Source: CAWKGC01 sp963849005
Lineage (GTDB): Bacteria > Pseudomonadota > Gammaproteobacteria > Burkholderiales > Usitatibacteraceae
Assembly (NCBI GenBank): GCA_963849005.1
Contig: CAWKGC010000023.1
Coordinates: forward strand, 796,734 to 860,733
DNA length: 64,000 nt
Direction: 5' to 3'
Shown here: piece by piece, positions 26,737 through 35,076 of the stretch
How the letters are laid out: each line of letters begins with the position of its first letter
Numbering within the stretch: position 1 is the stretch's first letter
The notes under the pieces: model-generated
Seen by the model: only the letters and a program-made list of their open reading frames with translations
Told to the model about the DNA's origin: nothing
The model's database searches: none
Position numbers and translations under genes: made by a program

Positions 26737-26752
26737 CGCGTCAAAGCGAGGA
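26709..26752 (-). repeat. 44-base repeat, copy B (native TPR/DUF3574 gene junction)
   Basis: Spans the TPR gene stop and the DUF3574 start. About 41 of 44 bases match 18787-18830, where the same piece is joined to a guaA fragment. Confidence 0.7.
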
Positions 26753-28519
26753 CAGGTCCGGGCCCGCCTTCGGGCCGAACCACGCATGGTCGTACTTGGC
26801 CTTCGCTGCCGCAAGCGACTTCTTGTCGCCACGCTTCTCGTAGACCTTGGTCAGCCCGTAGAGCGACCAGCCGTTGTTGCGCACGCGCGCGAGCGACTCC
26901 CGGAAAGCCTTTTCCGCCTCGTCGAGCTTGCCCTGCCGGAGCAGGACCGAGCCCAGCGACTGGCGGATCGGGTAATACCAGTAGGGCGGTTCGGTATAGG
27001 AGAGCGAGTCCTCGACGAAGATCGCATCCTCGTAAGCCCTGGCCGCGGCGGCAAGATCGCCCCGCCCTTCGGCCAGGCGCCCCTTGGCGACCAGCATCGC
27101 GGTATCGATGATCTCCTTCGCGGGAATGCCCCAGTCGGAGAACGACTTGTAGTCGGTGGTCGATTCGATCTTCGCCATCGCGGCGATTTCCTTCTCGCTC
27201 GCCGCGAAGTCCCTCTTGCGCGAGAACGCGACGCTGCGCGCGTAGTGCCACATCGCCTGCACGAGGGTGAAGTCGCTGCCCGGATCGGGTATGGCGAGAA
27301 TGGTTTCGGGGGAGCTGAACAGCACGTGGGTGAAGTACGGCGCCACCTTGACCGGTTGCAGGAGGGGCGCCGCCTTCATGAAATCCGTGTCGATCACTTC
27401 ATCGAGCCGCGACGCCGCCTTCAGCGCCGTCGCTGCGTCGCCTCCCATCGACGCCGATACCAGCACGAAATGGACGTTGTGCGGATAGTAGGCGCCCTTG
27501 TAGATCGGGTCGCTCGCCGAGACCTTGAAGTAGTCCTCGTCGACCTTCATCGCGACGCGGTTGGTCTCCAGCGATTCCTTGTACAGGCCGACCCGGTAAT
27601 AGATGTGCGCTGGCATGTGCACGACATGTCCCGCCCCGGGCATGAGGGCGCCGAGCCGGCGCGCGTAGGGCAATGCCTTCTCCGGCTGCGTCGACGCTTC
27701 CACGGCGTGAATGTAGAGGTGGATCGCACCCGCATGCCTCGGGTTGCGCTTGAGCACCGTTTCCAGCGAGGCCAGGATGTCCGGCGCGCGGCCCTTCGGC
27801 TTCGCGCCGGCGGCCTCCCAGTAATCCCAGGGCTGCAGGTCCATCAGCGCCTCTGCATGCAGGACCTGCAGGGTATCGTCCGACGGAAAGCGCTTCACCG
27901 CGCTTTCCACTCCGGCGGCAAAGGCCGCGTCGAGCGCCGCCCGCTCCGCCTTGGGGTCGGCCGAGTAACGCGCCACCACCGCGTCGATCAGCATGCGTTC
28001 CTTCTCGCTTGCGCCGGAAGCGAGCTGCTTCGCGCGCGCCGCGGCCGCGACTGCAGGCGCAACTGATTCAGGTGCCATGGGCACGTTGATGTTCGGCCCG
28101 AGCGCCCAGGCTTCGCCCCAGAAGCACATGGCGCAGTTCGGGTCGAGGCGCTGCGCTTCCTTGAATGCGCGAATCGCTTCGGCGTGGTTGAAGCCGTAGG
28201 TGAGGCGCAGTCCCTGGTCGAAATAGCGCTGCGCCATGGCGCTGCCGGTCGAGATGCGGAAGCTCGCGCTGCCCAGGCCCGGGTATAGCGGCGGCGCGCC
28301 CGATTGCTTTTGCGTCTCGCCGGGTTTCGCCTGGAATGGCTGGGTCTCCGTCTTTGCGAGGATGAGTTGCCTCAGCAGCGCGGGCTGCCCGCTTGCCGCG
28401 GGCGCGCACAGGCTGCCGGGCGACAGGATCGGGTCGATCGGGTCTGCGGCAAGAATGGGGTATGCGGCGGCCAAGGCGATGGCAGCGGCAACTGCGACTG
28501 CGATGGGTTTGCGGCGCAT
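26741..28519 (-). CDS. Large exported tetratricopeptide-repeat protein
   Basis: A 592-residue protein starting at ATG 28519, preceded by GAGGAGG. The signal peptide is MRRKPIAVAVAAAIALAAAY with cleavage probably after LAA near residue 24. TPR-like helical pairs run through the protein: QGLRLTYGFNHAEAIRAFKE (about residue 98), HVVHMPAHIYYRVGLYKESL in the middle, and VLLRQGKLDEAEKAFRESLA near the C-terminus. The NCAMCFWGEAWALGPNIN segment is shared by a family of bacterial periplasmic TPR proteins without known function. Protein-protein interaction is the expected role. It is cotranscribed with the DUF3574 lipoprotein. Confidence 0.75.
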   Translation of the reverse strand: MRRKPIAVAVAAAIALAAAYPILAADPIDPILSPGSLCAPAASGQPALLRQLILAKTETQPFQAKPGETQKQSGAPPLYPGLGSASFRISTGSAMAQRYFDQGLRLTYGFNHAEAIRAFKEAQRLDPNCAMCFWGEAWALGPNINVPMAPESVAPAVAAAARAKQLASGASEKERMLIDAVVARYSADPKAERAALDAAFAAGVESAVKRFPSDDTLQVLHAEALMDLQPWDYWEAAGAKPKGRAPDILASLETVLKRNPRHAGAIHLYIHAVEASTQPEKALPYARRLGALMPGAGHVVHMPAHIYYRVGLYKESLETNRVAMKVDEDYFKVSASDPIYKGAYYPHNVHFVLVSASMGGDAATALKAASRLDEVIDTDFMKAAPLLQPVKVAPYFTHVLFSSPETILAIPDPGSDFTLVQAMWHYARSVAFSRKRDFAASEKEIAAMAKIESTTDYKSFSDWGIPAKEIIDTAMLVAKGRLAEGRGDLAAAARAYEDAIFVEDSLSYTEPPYWYYPIRQSLGSVLLRQGKLDEAEKAFRESLARVRNNGWSLYGLTKVYEKRGDKKSLAAAKAKYDHAWFGPKAGPDLSSL

Positions 28520-28623
28520 GGCGATCCTCCTCGTGGATGGAATCCTGGGGCCGGCCACGCCGGCGAACCGGTGCCGGCCGCCCGGGGATGCTGGAAGCCT
28601 TGGTCGGCTGCCCGGCTGCTACA

Positions 28624-29538
28624 TTACGCCACCTTCGCCATCCTCAGCGACGGCAGCTTCACCGCCCCGATCGCCTCTGCCAGCACCTCGACCGCGGCCT
28701 TGCGCCCGAAGCTCTGCCGCCAGGCGATCGCCACCTTGCGCGACGGCACGGGTGCTGCGAACGGCACCACCTTGACCAACTTGGTGAGGTAACGATTCTG
28801 CAGGGCAGTGGCCGGCAGGACGCTGACCCCGAGGCCCGAGGCGACCATGTTGCGGATCGTTTCCAGCGAGCTGCCCGAGCGGCCTTCGGGCAACGCCGTG
28901 TTCGACTGCCCGGGGCAAGCTTCCAGCACGTGGTCGCGAAAGCAATGGCCGCTGTTCAGCACCAGCATGTTTTCTCCGGAAAGCTCGGAGGGCTTCACGC
29001 TCTTGCGCTTCGCCCACGCGTGCCCTTCCGGCACCACCACGCTGAACGGCTCCTCGTACATCACAAGCGTTGTCACGCCCGGCAGCACGAAGGGCAGCGC
29101 GATGATGGCAACATCGATGTCGCCGTCGCGCAGCATCGGCGCGAGGTTTCCGGTGAAGTTCTCCTCGATGATCAGCGGCATGCGCGGCGCCCGCTTCCTG
29201 AGCAGCGGCACGAGGTCCGGCAGGAGGTAGGGCCCGATCGTCGGGATGACGCCGAGCTTGAGCGCGCCGGAAAGCTGGTCCCTGCTCCCCTTGGCGATCG
29301 CCGGGATCTTGCCGACCTCGTCCAGGACCTTGCGCGCCTGCTCGACCACCTCCAGGCCCTTCTCCGTGACGATCACCTCGTTCTTGTTGCGCTCGAACAG
29401 CTGCAGCCCCAGCTCGTCCTCGAGCTTCTGGATCGCGAGCGAGAGCGTGGGCTGGGTGACGAAGGACTTCTGCGCGGCGCGGCCGAAGTGCAGCTCCTGC
29501 GCGAGCGCGACGACGTACTTCAGTTCGGTGAGGGTCAT
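28624..29538 (-). CDS. oxyR: Hydrogen peroxide-sensing LysR-type regulator OxyR
   Basis: OxyR is a LysR-type activator that senses peroxide by forming a disulfide. This 304-residue protein has the N-terminal winged helix-turn-helix (HFGRAAQKSFVTQPTLSLAI, residues about 17-36) and the substrate-type domain. The redox pair is visible in GHCFRDHVLEAC: Cys199 and Cys208, the same positions and spacing as in E. coli OxyR. The signature SLETIRNMVASGLGVSVLP follows. It is transcribed divergently from a hybrid peroxiredoxin gene, and an OxyR-type operator lies in the 120-base gap, next to its own start, so negative autoregulation and activation of the neighbour are expected. Confidence 0.95.
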   Translation of the reverse strand: MTLTELKYVVALAQELHFGRAAQKSFVTQPTLSLAIQKLEDELGLQLFERNKNEVIVTEKGLEVVEQARKVLDEVGKIPAIAKGSRDQLSGALKLGVIPTIGPYLLPDLVPLLRKRAPRMPLIIEENFTGNLAPMLRDGDIDVAIIALPFVLPGVTTLVMYEEPFSVVVPEGHAWAKRKSVKPSELSGENMLVLNSGHCFRDHVLEACPGQSNTALPEGRSGSSLETIRNMVASGLGVSVLPATALQNRYLTKLVKVVPFAAPVPSRKVAIAWRQSFGRKAAVEVLAEAIGAVKLPSLRMAKVA

Positions 29539-29548
29539 CGGGGTCTCG

Positions 29549-29585
29549 ATAAGGTGTGACTATGGGCATTATAAGGACAATTAAT
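29549..29585. promoter_or_regulatory. OxyR binding site in the oxyR/peroxiredoxin divergent region
   Basis: Four tetramers with exact seven-base spacings: ATAA at 29549, CTAT at 29560, ATAA at 29571, TAAT at 29582. This matches the known OxyR consensus ATAG-N7-CTAT-N7-ATAG-N7-CTAT with one mismatch in each ATAG position and two in the last element. It begins 10 bases upstream of the oxyR start codon. Confidence 0.7.
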
Positions 29586-29658
29586 TGGATCAATCAATCG
29601 GGCCGCCCCACAATTGCGTCTGTTCCCTATCGACCAACCCGCAAAAGGAAGCAAGACC

Positions 29659-30413
29659 ATGTTCAAGAACCTCGAAGGCCAGCGCGTCCCCGCCGTGACA
29701 TTCAAGAACCGCATCGACGACCAGTGGGTCGACGTCACCACCGAGCAGCTCTTCAAGGGCAGGACCGTGGTCGTGTTCGCGCTGCCCGGCGCCTATACGC
29801 CGACCTGCTCGAGCACCCACCTGCCGCGCTACAACGAACTCGCCCCCACTGTTCAAGGCGAAGGGCGTGGACGACATCGTCTGCCTGTCGGTCAACGACG
29901 CCTTCGTCATGAGCGAATGGAAGAAGGACCAGCACGCGCCCGAACATCACCTTCATCCCGGACGGCAACGGCGAGTTCAGCGACCGGCATGGGGCTGCTG
30001 GTCGACAAGTCCGCGATCGGTTTCGGCAAGCGCTCCTGGCGCTATTCGATGCTGGTGAAGGACGGCGTGATCGACAAGATGTTCATCGAGCCGCTGAAGG
30101 ACGGCGACCCGTTCGAAGTGTCCGATGCCGACACCATGCTCAAGTACATCGACCCGAAGGCGACGGCGCCCGAGCCGGTGGTGGTCTTCTCCAAGCCCGG
30201 CTGCCCGCATTGCGCGCGCGCCAAGGAACTGCTGAAGCTGAACGGCGTCGTGTTCGAGGAAGTCAGCTTTGGGCAAGGGCATCACCTTCTCGACGATCCG
30301 CGCCGTGTCCGGCCGCGGCACCTGCGCCGCAGGTGTTCATCGGCGGCAAGCTGATCGGCGGCGCCGACGACCTCGCGGCACACTTTGCAGCGAAGCTCAG
30401 GAAGGCGGCGTAA
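29659..30413 (+). CDS. Hybrid peroxiredoxin-glutaredoxin (Prx5-Grx fusion), five apparent +1 frameshifts
   Basis: A glutathione-dependent peroxide reductase made of a Prx5 domain fused to a glutaredoxin. The peroxidatic Cys is in GAYTPTCSSTH (about residue 48), and the Prx core continues with IVCLSVNDAFVMSEWKKDQH and GFGKRSWRYSMLVKDGV. The glutaredoxin part has KPGCPHCARAKELL (CPHC redox site) and PQVFIGGKLIGG. Read as given, the frame shifts +1 at about 29847, 29942, 29985, 30271 and 30323. Removing five bases gives 249 residues, the normal family length. It is divergent from oxyR, downstream of an OxyR operator, and followed by a terminator and a reductase gene. The five shifts may be sequencing errors or a dead gene. 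Confidence 0.8.
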
Positions 30414-30438
30414 GGTAGCAACCGGGCGATCCGACCCA

Positions 30439-30465
30439 GGGGGCGGGCCTGGCCCGCCCCCTTTT
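30439..30465 (+). terminator. Rho-independent terminator after the peroxiredoxin gene
   Basis: A ten-base perfect stem (GGGGGCGGGC at 30439-30448, complement at 30452-30461) with a three-base loop, followed by TTTT. It separates the peroxiredoxin gene from the reductase gene 24 bases further on, so the reductase may depend on read-through or its own promoter. Confidence 0.75.
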
Positions 30466-30488
30466 CCCATAGGAACAGGAACACAACG

Positions 30489-31899
30489 ATGAAGACCATC
30501 CAGACCGATGTTGCCGTGATCGGCGCCGGCACCGCCGGCCTCGCCGCGTATCGCGCCGCGAAAGCCGCAGGGGCCAGGACCGTCCACATCGAAGGCGGGC
30601 CCTACGGGACCACCTGCGCGCGCGTCGGCTGCATGCCGAGCAAGCTGCTGATCGCCGCCGCCGAGGCCTCGCACGCGATCGATACCGCGCCCGGCTTCGG
30701 CTTGCACATCGACGGGCACAAGCGGGTCAACGGCCGAGAAGTGATGGCGCGGGTGCGCGGCGAGCGCGACCGCTTCGTGGGCTTCGTGCTGGAAGGTGTC
30801 GACAAGACATCCCCGGAAGATCGCCTCATCGGCCATGCGAAGTTCCTCGATCCCGGCACGCTGGAGATCGACGGCCACACGCGCGTCGAGGCACGCGCGA
30901 TCGTCATCGCCACGGGCTCGAGGCCGTCGATCCCGGATTCGCTCAAGGGCCTGGGCGACCGGCTGGTCGTCAACGACGATGTCTTCTCCTGGCAGGACCT
31001 GCCGCGCTCGGTCGCCGTGCTCGGTCCCGGCGTGATCGGCCTGGAACTCGGGCAGGCCTTGCATCGCCTCGGCGTGCGCGTGGTCGTGCTCGGCCGCGGC
31101 GGGCGCCTCGGCCCCATCACCGATCCCGAAGTGCGCGATGTCGCCGAGCAGGCGTTCAAGCGGGAACTGCGGCTCGAGCCCGATGCCAGGCCCGGCCGGA
31201 TCGAACGCCAGGGCGACGAAGTCCTCGTCGAGTGGCACTCGGCGGATGGCGCCTCCCACAGCGAGCGCTTCGACTACCTGCTGGTCGCGACCGGGCGCGT
31301 GCCCAACGTCGACCGGCTCGCGATCGACCGGGCCGGCGTCGCACTCGACGGCAAGGGCGTGCCGCTCTTCGACAAGCACACGCTGCAGGCCGGCACGAGC
31401 GCGATCTTCATCGCGGGGGATGCCGCGAACGACATACCGCTGCTGCACGAGGCCGCCGACGAAGGCCGCATCGCGGGCGAGAATGCCGCGCGTTTCCCGA
31501 ACGTCGCGCCCGGGCCTCAGGCGCGCCGGCATCGGCGTGGTGTTCAGCGACCCGCAGATCGCGGTGATCGGCGGCGGCTGGCACGCGCAGCGGCCGGGAA
31601 GTTTCGCCACCGGGCGCGTATCCTTCGAAGACCAGGGCCGCTCGCGGGTGATGCTTGCCAACAGGGGCGTGCTCCATGTCTACGGCGAACTGGTATCGGG
31701 ACGTTTCCTGGGGGCGGAGATGGTCGGGCCGCGCGCCGAGCACATCGCGCATTTGCTTTCATGGGCGGTGCAGAACAAGATGACCATCGCGAAGATGCTC
31801 GAGATGCCCTTCTACCACCCGGTGATCGAGGAAGGCCTGCGCACGGCGCTGCGCGACCTCGACGCCCAACTCAAGGCACGCCCCGCCGAGGCGGCGTGA
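30489..31899 (+). CDS. Dihydrolipoamide dehydrogenase-like FAD disulfide reductase, one frameshift
   Basis: A class I pyridine-nucleotide disulfide oxidoreductase of 469 residues after removing one base from GGG at 31512-31514. It has the FAD site VIGAGTAGLAAYRAAKAAGA (residues about 10-29), the redox pair TTCARVGCMPSK (Cys about 45 and 50), the NAD site VAVLGPGVIGLELGQAL, the FIAGDAANDIPLLHEA block and the C-terminal dimer-interface His-Glu in FYHPVIEEGL. The protein resembles dihydrolipoyl dehydrogenases, but no 2-oxoacid dehydrogenase genes are near. Its position behind the peroxiredoxin-glutaredoxin gene suggests it may serve as a low-molecular-weight disulfide reductase in peroxide defence. 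That role is inference. Confidence 0.8.
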
Positions 31900-31909
31900 C
31901 AAGGCGACC

Positions 31910-32143
31910 ATGACCGACCCCGTGCGCAAGTTCGGGTTTCGCATCCAGACGCGCGGCGGCTCCGTCGTGGAAAACCTCGCCATCCTCGGCCGCGACCGCG
32001 ACGAGGCCGAGAAGAAGCTCAGGCAGATCTACCATCGCTGCACCATCCTCGAGGCCAAGGAAATCGACGGCACGTCGCTGTCGGAAGCGAGCGATGTCGA
32101 AGGGATGATCACGCTGATCTCCGACGAGAGCCGGAAAGATTGA
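31910..32143 (+). CDS. Small conserved-looking hypothetical protein
   Basis: A 77-residue soluble protein starting 10 bases after the reductase stop, so probably cotranscribed. It has a strand-rich N-terminus (KFGFRIQTRGGSVVENLAI), a charged helix (DRDEAEKKLRQIYHRC) and an acidic tail. One cysteine is present. I recognise no family or motif. Its stop codon abuts a large palindromic repeat that may terminate the transcript. Confidence 0.6.
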   Translation: MTDPVRKFGFRIQTRGGSVVENLAILGRDRDEAEKKLRQIYHRCTILEAKEIDGTSLSEASDVEGMITLISDESRKD

Positions 32144-32226
32144 GGAAAACGGGGTCAGAGTACATTTCCGTTCGCGCAGGATCGCTATGCGATCCGGCCG
32201 GAAATGTACTCTGACCCCGTTTTCCT
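32143..32226. repeat. 84-base palindromic element (MITE/REPIN-like), copy 1
   Basis: Two 28-base perfect inverted arms (32143-32170 and 32199-32226) containing GGGGTCAGAGTACATTTCC, with an inner palindrome GGATCGC-TAT-GCGATCC in the centre (32179-32195). A related element with the same inner core lies at 61186-61268. It sits between convergent genes and may also act as a bidirectional terminator. Repeats of this GGGGTCAG...TACATTTCC kind are, as far as I know, mobilised by Y1-type (RAYT) transposases. Confidence 0.85.
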
Positions 32227-32237
32227 GACCCCTTTTT

Positions 32238-33002
32238 CTATTGAAGGAAACCGGTCCGCTCGAGCTCGTCGTAGAGCGCCTGGTAGTCCTGCGCGCCCTT
32301 GCTCGAGGGTGCGTGCGTGAAGACATCCATTTCGCTGAACGGCGCCTCGGCGATGCTGACGTTTTCCGAGATGCGCGTTTCGCACAGGTCGGCGCCGAAA
32401 CGCGCCTTGAAGGACTCGACGATGTCCCACGACATCTTGCGGCGGGCATCGAAACGAGTGATCACGTACCGGCGCTCCATGCGCCGCTTGAGCACGCGCT
32501 CGAGCGCGGCGAGCGTCTTGTCCACCTGGATTGCGCCCTTGACCGCAAGGTAGTCCGCGGACACCGGGATCAGGACCCGGTCGGCGGCGAAGATCGCGGA
32601 AAGCGAAAGCACGCCCAGGAGCGGGCAGCAATCGACCAGCACCGGGCGCGTGCCGTTCAGGTTCTCCTTCGAGATGCCGAAGCGCAGCCGGTTGAGGATA
32701 TTGGGGCCCTTGCCGAACTGGGAATCGACCTTGGAAAGCTCGAGGTGCGCAGGGATCAGGCGCCAGCCGCCGTGGGAGTTCCTGACCAGGTCGGCCAGCG
32801 AGCGGCCGTCGCGGAAGAACCCGTAGATGCTGGATGCGGCATCGTTGACCGACGCGCCGCCGATCGCCGACAAGTGCGCCTGCGGGTCGAGGTCGATCGC
32901 CAATGGCTCGAGCCCCTGCCGCGCGAGGGCGGCGGCGAGGTTGAGCGCGGTGGTGGTCTTGCCGACCCCACCCTTCTGGTTGAAAACCGCGATGCGGGCC
33001 AC
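32238..33002 (-). CDS. ParA-family ATPase without a ParB partner
   Basis: A 254-residue ParA/MinD-type ATPase. The deviant Walker A box is FNQKGGVGKTTTALNLA (residues about 7-23). The switch I region (IDLDPQAHLS) and Walker B-like VLVDCCPLLG follow, where the canonical Asp-x-x-Pro-x segment reads DCCPLLG. Such ATPases position plasmids, chromosomes or protein complexes. No parB, chemotaxis or carboxysome gene lies next to it, so its cargo is unknown. It is the only gene in its orientation here. The next plus-strand gene starts 251 bases upstream; that gap is AT-rich and shows no gene. Confidence 0.85.
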   Translation of the reverse strand: MARIAVFNQKGGVGKTTTALNLAAALARQGLEPLAIDLDPQAHLSAIGGASVNDAASSIYGFFRDGRSLADLVRNSHGGWRLIPAHLELSKVDSQFGKGPNILNRLRFGISKENLNGTRPVLVDCCPLLGVLSLSAIFAADRVLIPVSADYLAVKGAIQVDKTLAALERVLKRRMERRYVITRFDARRKMSWDIVESFKARFGADLCETRISENVSIAEAPFSEMDVFTHAPSSKGAQDYQALYDELERTGFLQ

Positions 33003-33253
33003 CCGGACTCCCTTCCCGACAGCCTTAAGGCTATGCGCCTATTGTGAAACGAAAATTACAGCATGAGGAAATACATTTATCACGAAATCAGGGACTTGGC
33101 AATTGTTCCTGCAGCAGGACTTCAGGTACGCCTGCAAAGTCTTTGACGTAAATCGGTTCCTCGTTTCCCGACGTGTCAGTTGTGCAACAGTCGTTTGTCT
33201 TCGGCAATTGCCTGTGAAACAATCCGCCCGCCCTCCGCCCGCAAGCCAGGAAA

Positions 33254-33814
33254 ATGAATCCGGAAAACATCCTCATCAAGTCGCCGAAGGGCATCGACGA
33301 ACTCGAGACCCGCAGCCACGGCCTCAGCCCCAGGTTGCGGCAGGCTCTGGTGAGGGTGGACGGCGAAAAGCCGCTCCATGCCCTCATCGCGGAGGCCGGC
33401 GCCATGGGCGAAGCGCTCGGGCAACAACTGGGTGAATTGCTCGCCCGGGGTTTCGTCCTCGATCCGGGCGCGGCGGCCGCGCCCGTTCCCGTGCAGGCCC
33501 GAAAGGCGGCACCCGTTGCCCCGGCGATGCCGAAGGTCGCGCCGGGCGATGGCCTCTCGGCCACCCTGCCGCTGGTACCCAATCCGGAACTGAAATTGTT
33601 GGCGGAACTGAAGGCCACGATCCGCTGGCTGCTGGCCGACGCCATGGCAGGCGCGCCGAGCCCGGTGGAAGCCAGGCTCAACCAGTGCCGCACACGGGGC
33701 GAACTCGACCAGTTGATCGACGAGGCCTTCATGCCGATCCAGGAGGCCGCCGGCAAGCCCAGGGCCGCGCACTTCTGGCGCGAGGCCAAGGCGTTGCTGA
33801 AGGCCGCCGGCTGA
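33254..33814 (+). CDS. Hypothetical protein, possible winged-helix N-terminus
   Basis: A 186-residue soluble protein. The N-terminal 70 residues (LSPRLRQALVRVDGEKPLHA, then GQQLGELLARGFV) look like a winged-helix or histone-like three-helix unit of the kind found in PatA/PilZ-associated betaproteobacterial regulators. An Ala/Pro-rich linker follows (about 75-100), then a helical C-terminal domain (LLAELKATIRWLLADAM, NQCRTRGELDQLIDEAF). No enzyme motif was seen. It converges on ugpQ with 9 bases between stops. I cannot name a family with confidence. Confidence 0.55.
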   Translation: MNPENILIKSPKGIDELETRSHGLSPRLRQALVRVDGEKPLHALIAEAGAMGEALGQQLGELLARGFVLDPGAAAAPVPVQARKAAPVAPAMPKVAPGDGLSATLPLVPNPELKLLAELKATIRWLLADAMAGAPSPVEARLNQCRTRGELDQLIDEAFMPIQEAAGKPRAAHFWREAKALLKAAG

Positions 33815-33823
33815 AGCGCGGTT

Positions 33824-34576
33824 TCAGATGAGTGCGGGAAAGCGCCCGGCGAACTCCGCGAGATTGTCGGTGATCACGCCGTCGATGCCCCAGTCGAGAA
33901 GCACCTGCGCGCGCGCCGGATCGTTCACGGTGTAGGCCAGCACCCGGTAGCCGGCCGCATGGAACAGCGCGACGGCCTCGCGATCGATCCGGGCATGATC
34001 GCAGTTGAGCGATCGGCAGCCCAACGCCGCGAGGCGCGCGATGTCGGCAGGGACAGGGGCGTCCTCGAGCAAGGCGCGGGGCAACTGCGGTTCAGCGCGC
34101 TGCGCCGCCACGAGCGATTCCACCGAGAACGAAGACAGCAAGGGCGGCACCGCCGCGCCCAGCCAATACTGCGCGCACAATTCGGCGACCCGCGCGCCCG
34201 TCACGGCCTCGTCGCCCGGATTGGGCTTGATCTCGACGTTCACGAGCATGCCCGACTCGCGGAGAAACTTCGCCACGGCCTCGAATCCCGCCACGGGCTC
34301 GCCCTGGAAGGCCGGCGAATGCCAGCTTCCTGCGTCGAGCCGCGCAAGCTCGGGCCACGTGCGCGCCTTCACCGCGCCCGTGCCGTTCGTCGTGCGCTCG
34401 AGCGTGGCATCATGCATGAGGACCGCAACGCCATCTGCAGCCAGCTTGACGTCGATCTCCACGGCGCGGAAGCCATGCGCGCGGCCGCAGCGGATCGCGG
34501 CGAGCGTGTTCTCCGGCGCAAGCGAGCCGCCGCCGCGATGGGCGATGATGCGCGGATACGGCCAGGCCCCCTTCAT
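33824..34576 (-). CDS. ugpQ: Glycerophosphodiester phosphodiesterase
   Basis: A cytoplasmic GDPD of 250 residues that splits glycerophosphodiesters into glycerol 3-phosphate and an alcohol. Catalytic and metal-site motifs are visible: AHRGGGSLAPENTLAA (residues about 11-26), EIDVKLAADGVAVLMHD with Glu-x-Asp and the second His (about 40-56), and VNVEIKPNPGD (about 117). The length is typical of UgpQ. The ATG at 34576 overlaps the pgpA stop (ATGA), making it the last gene of the long glyA-rib-nus-thiL-pgpA operon. Pairing with pgpA suggests phospholipid turnover. Confidence 0.9.
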   Translation of the reverse strand: MKGAWPYPRIIAHRGGGSLAPENTLAAIRCGRAHGFRAVEIDVKLAADGVAVLMHDATLERTTNGTGAVKARTWPELARLDAGSWHSPAFQGEPVAGFEAVAKFLRESGMLVNVEIKPNPGDEAVTGARVAELCAQYWLGAAVPPLLSSFSVESLVAAQRAEPQLPRALLEDAPVPADIARLAALGCRSLNCDHARIDREAVALFHAAGYRVLAYTVNDPARAQVLLDWGIDGVITDNLAEFAGRFPALI

Positions 34577-35076
34577 GCGCCGGCTCCCCGCGTCGCGACG
34601 ACGATCGCGATGATCCCGAGGTAGGCATAGCAGGCGGCGATGAGGTCGTCGAACATCACGCCCAGCCCGCCCTTCAGGCTCTTCTCGAACAGCTTGATCG
34701 GCGGCGGCTTCCAGATGTCGAACAAGCGGAACAGCACGAACGCCGCCACCTGCAGCAGCGGCTGCCCATGCGTGAGGGCGAAGAGCGGCAGCACGGCGAC
34801 GATCTCGTCCCAGACCATGGCGCCGTGGTCTGAGGCACCAAGATCGCGCCCGGTGCGCTCGCACGCCCAGATGCCGAGGAAGAACATCGGGATGGCGGCG
34901 AAAGCGATGGCCAGCGGCGGAATAAACTGCGCGAGCAGCCAGTAGACCGGCCATGCCGCGAGCGTGCCGGCGGTGCCGGGCGCCTTCGGGAAGAGCCCCG
35001 AGCCGAACCCCAGCGCGATGAAATGCGCCGGGTGCGAAACGAGGAAAGCTGCGTCAGGCTGGCGCGAAATTGTCAA
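34573..35076 (-). CDS. pgpA: Phosphatidylglycerophosphatase A
   Basis: PgpA dephosphorylates phosphatidylglycerophosphate to phosphatidylglycerol in the inner membrane. The 167-residue protein has three or four hydrophobic helices and the family signatures IALGFGSGLFPKAPGTAGTL (residues about 20-39) and VWDEIVAVLPLF with the conserved acidic residues, plus DIWKPPPIKLFEKSLKGGLG and MFDDLIA. A TTG at 35076 is the best start in frame and lies 23 bases inside thiL; no ATG gives the conserved N-terminus. The overlap with thiL and ugpQ shows a tightly packed operon. Confidence 0.9.
   Translation of the reverse strand: MTISRQPDAAFLVSHPAHFIALGFGSGLFPKAPGTAGTLAAWPVYWLLAQFIPPLAIAFAAIPMFFLGIWACERTGRDLGASDHGAMVWDEIVAVLPLFALTHGQPLLQVAAFVLFRLFDIWKPPPIKLFEKSLKGGLGVMFDDLIAACYAYLGIIAIVVATRGAGA

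Noticed and set aside
29659..30413. Programmed ribosomal frameshifting as the explanation for the peroxiredoxin gene
   Set aside because: The five sites share no slippery sequence or downstream structure; sequence error or decay is far simpler.
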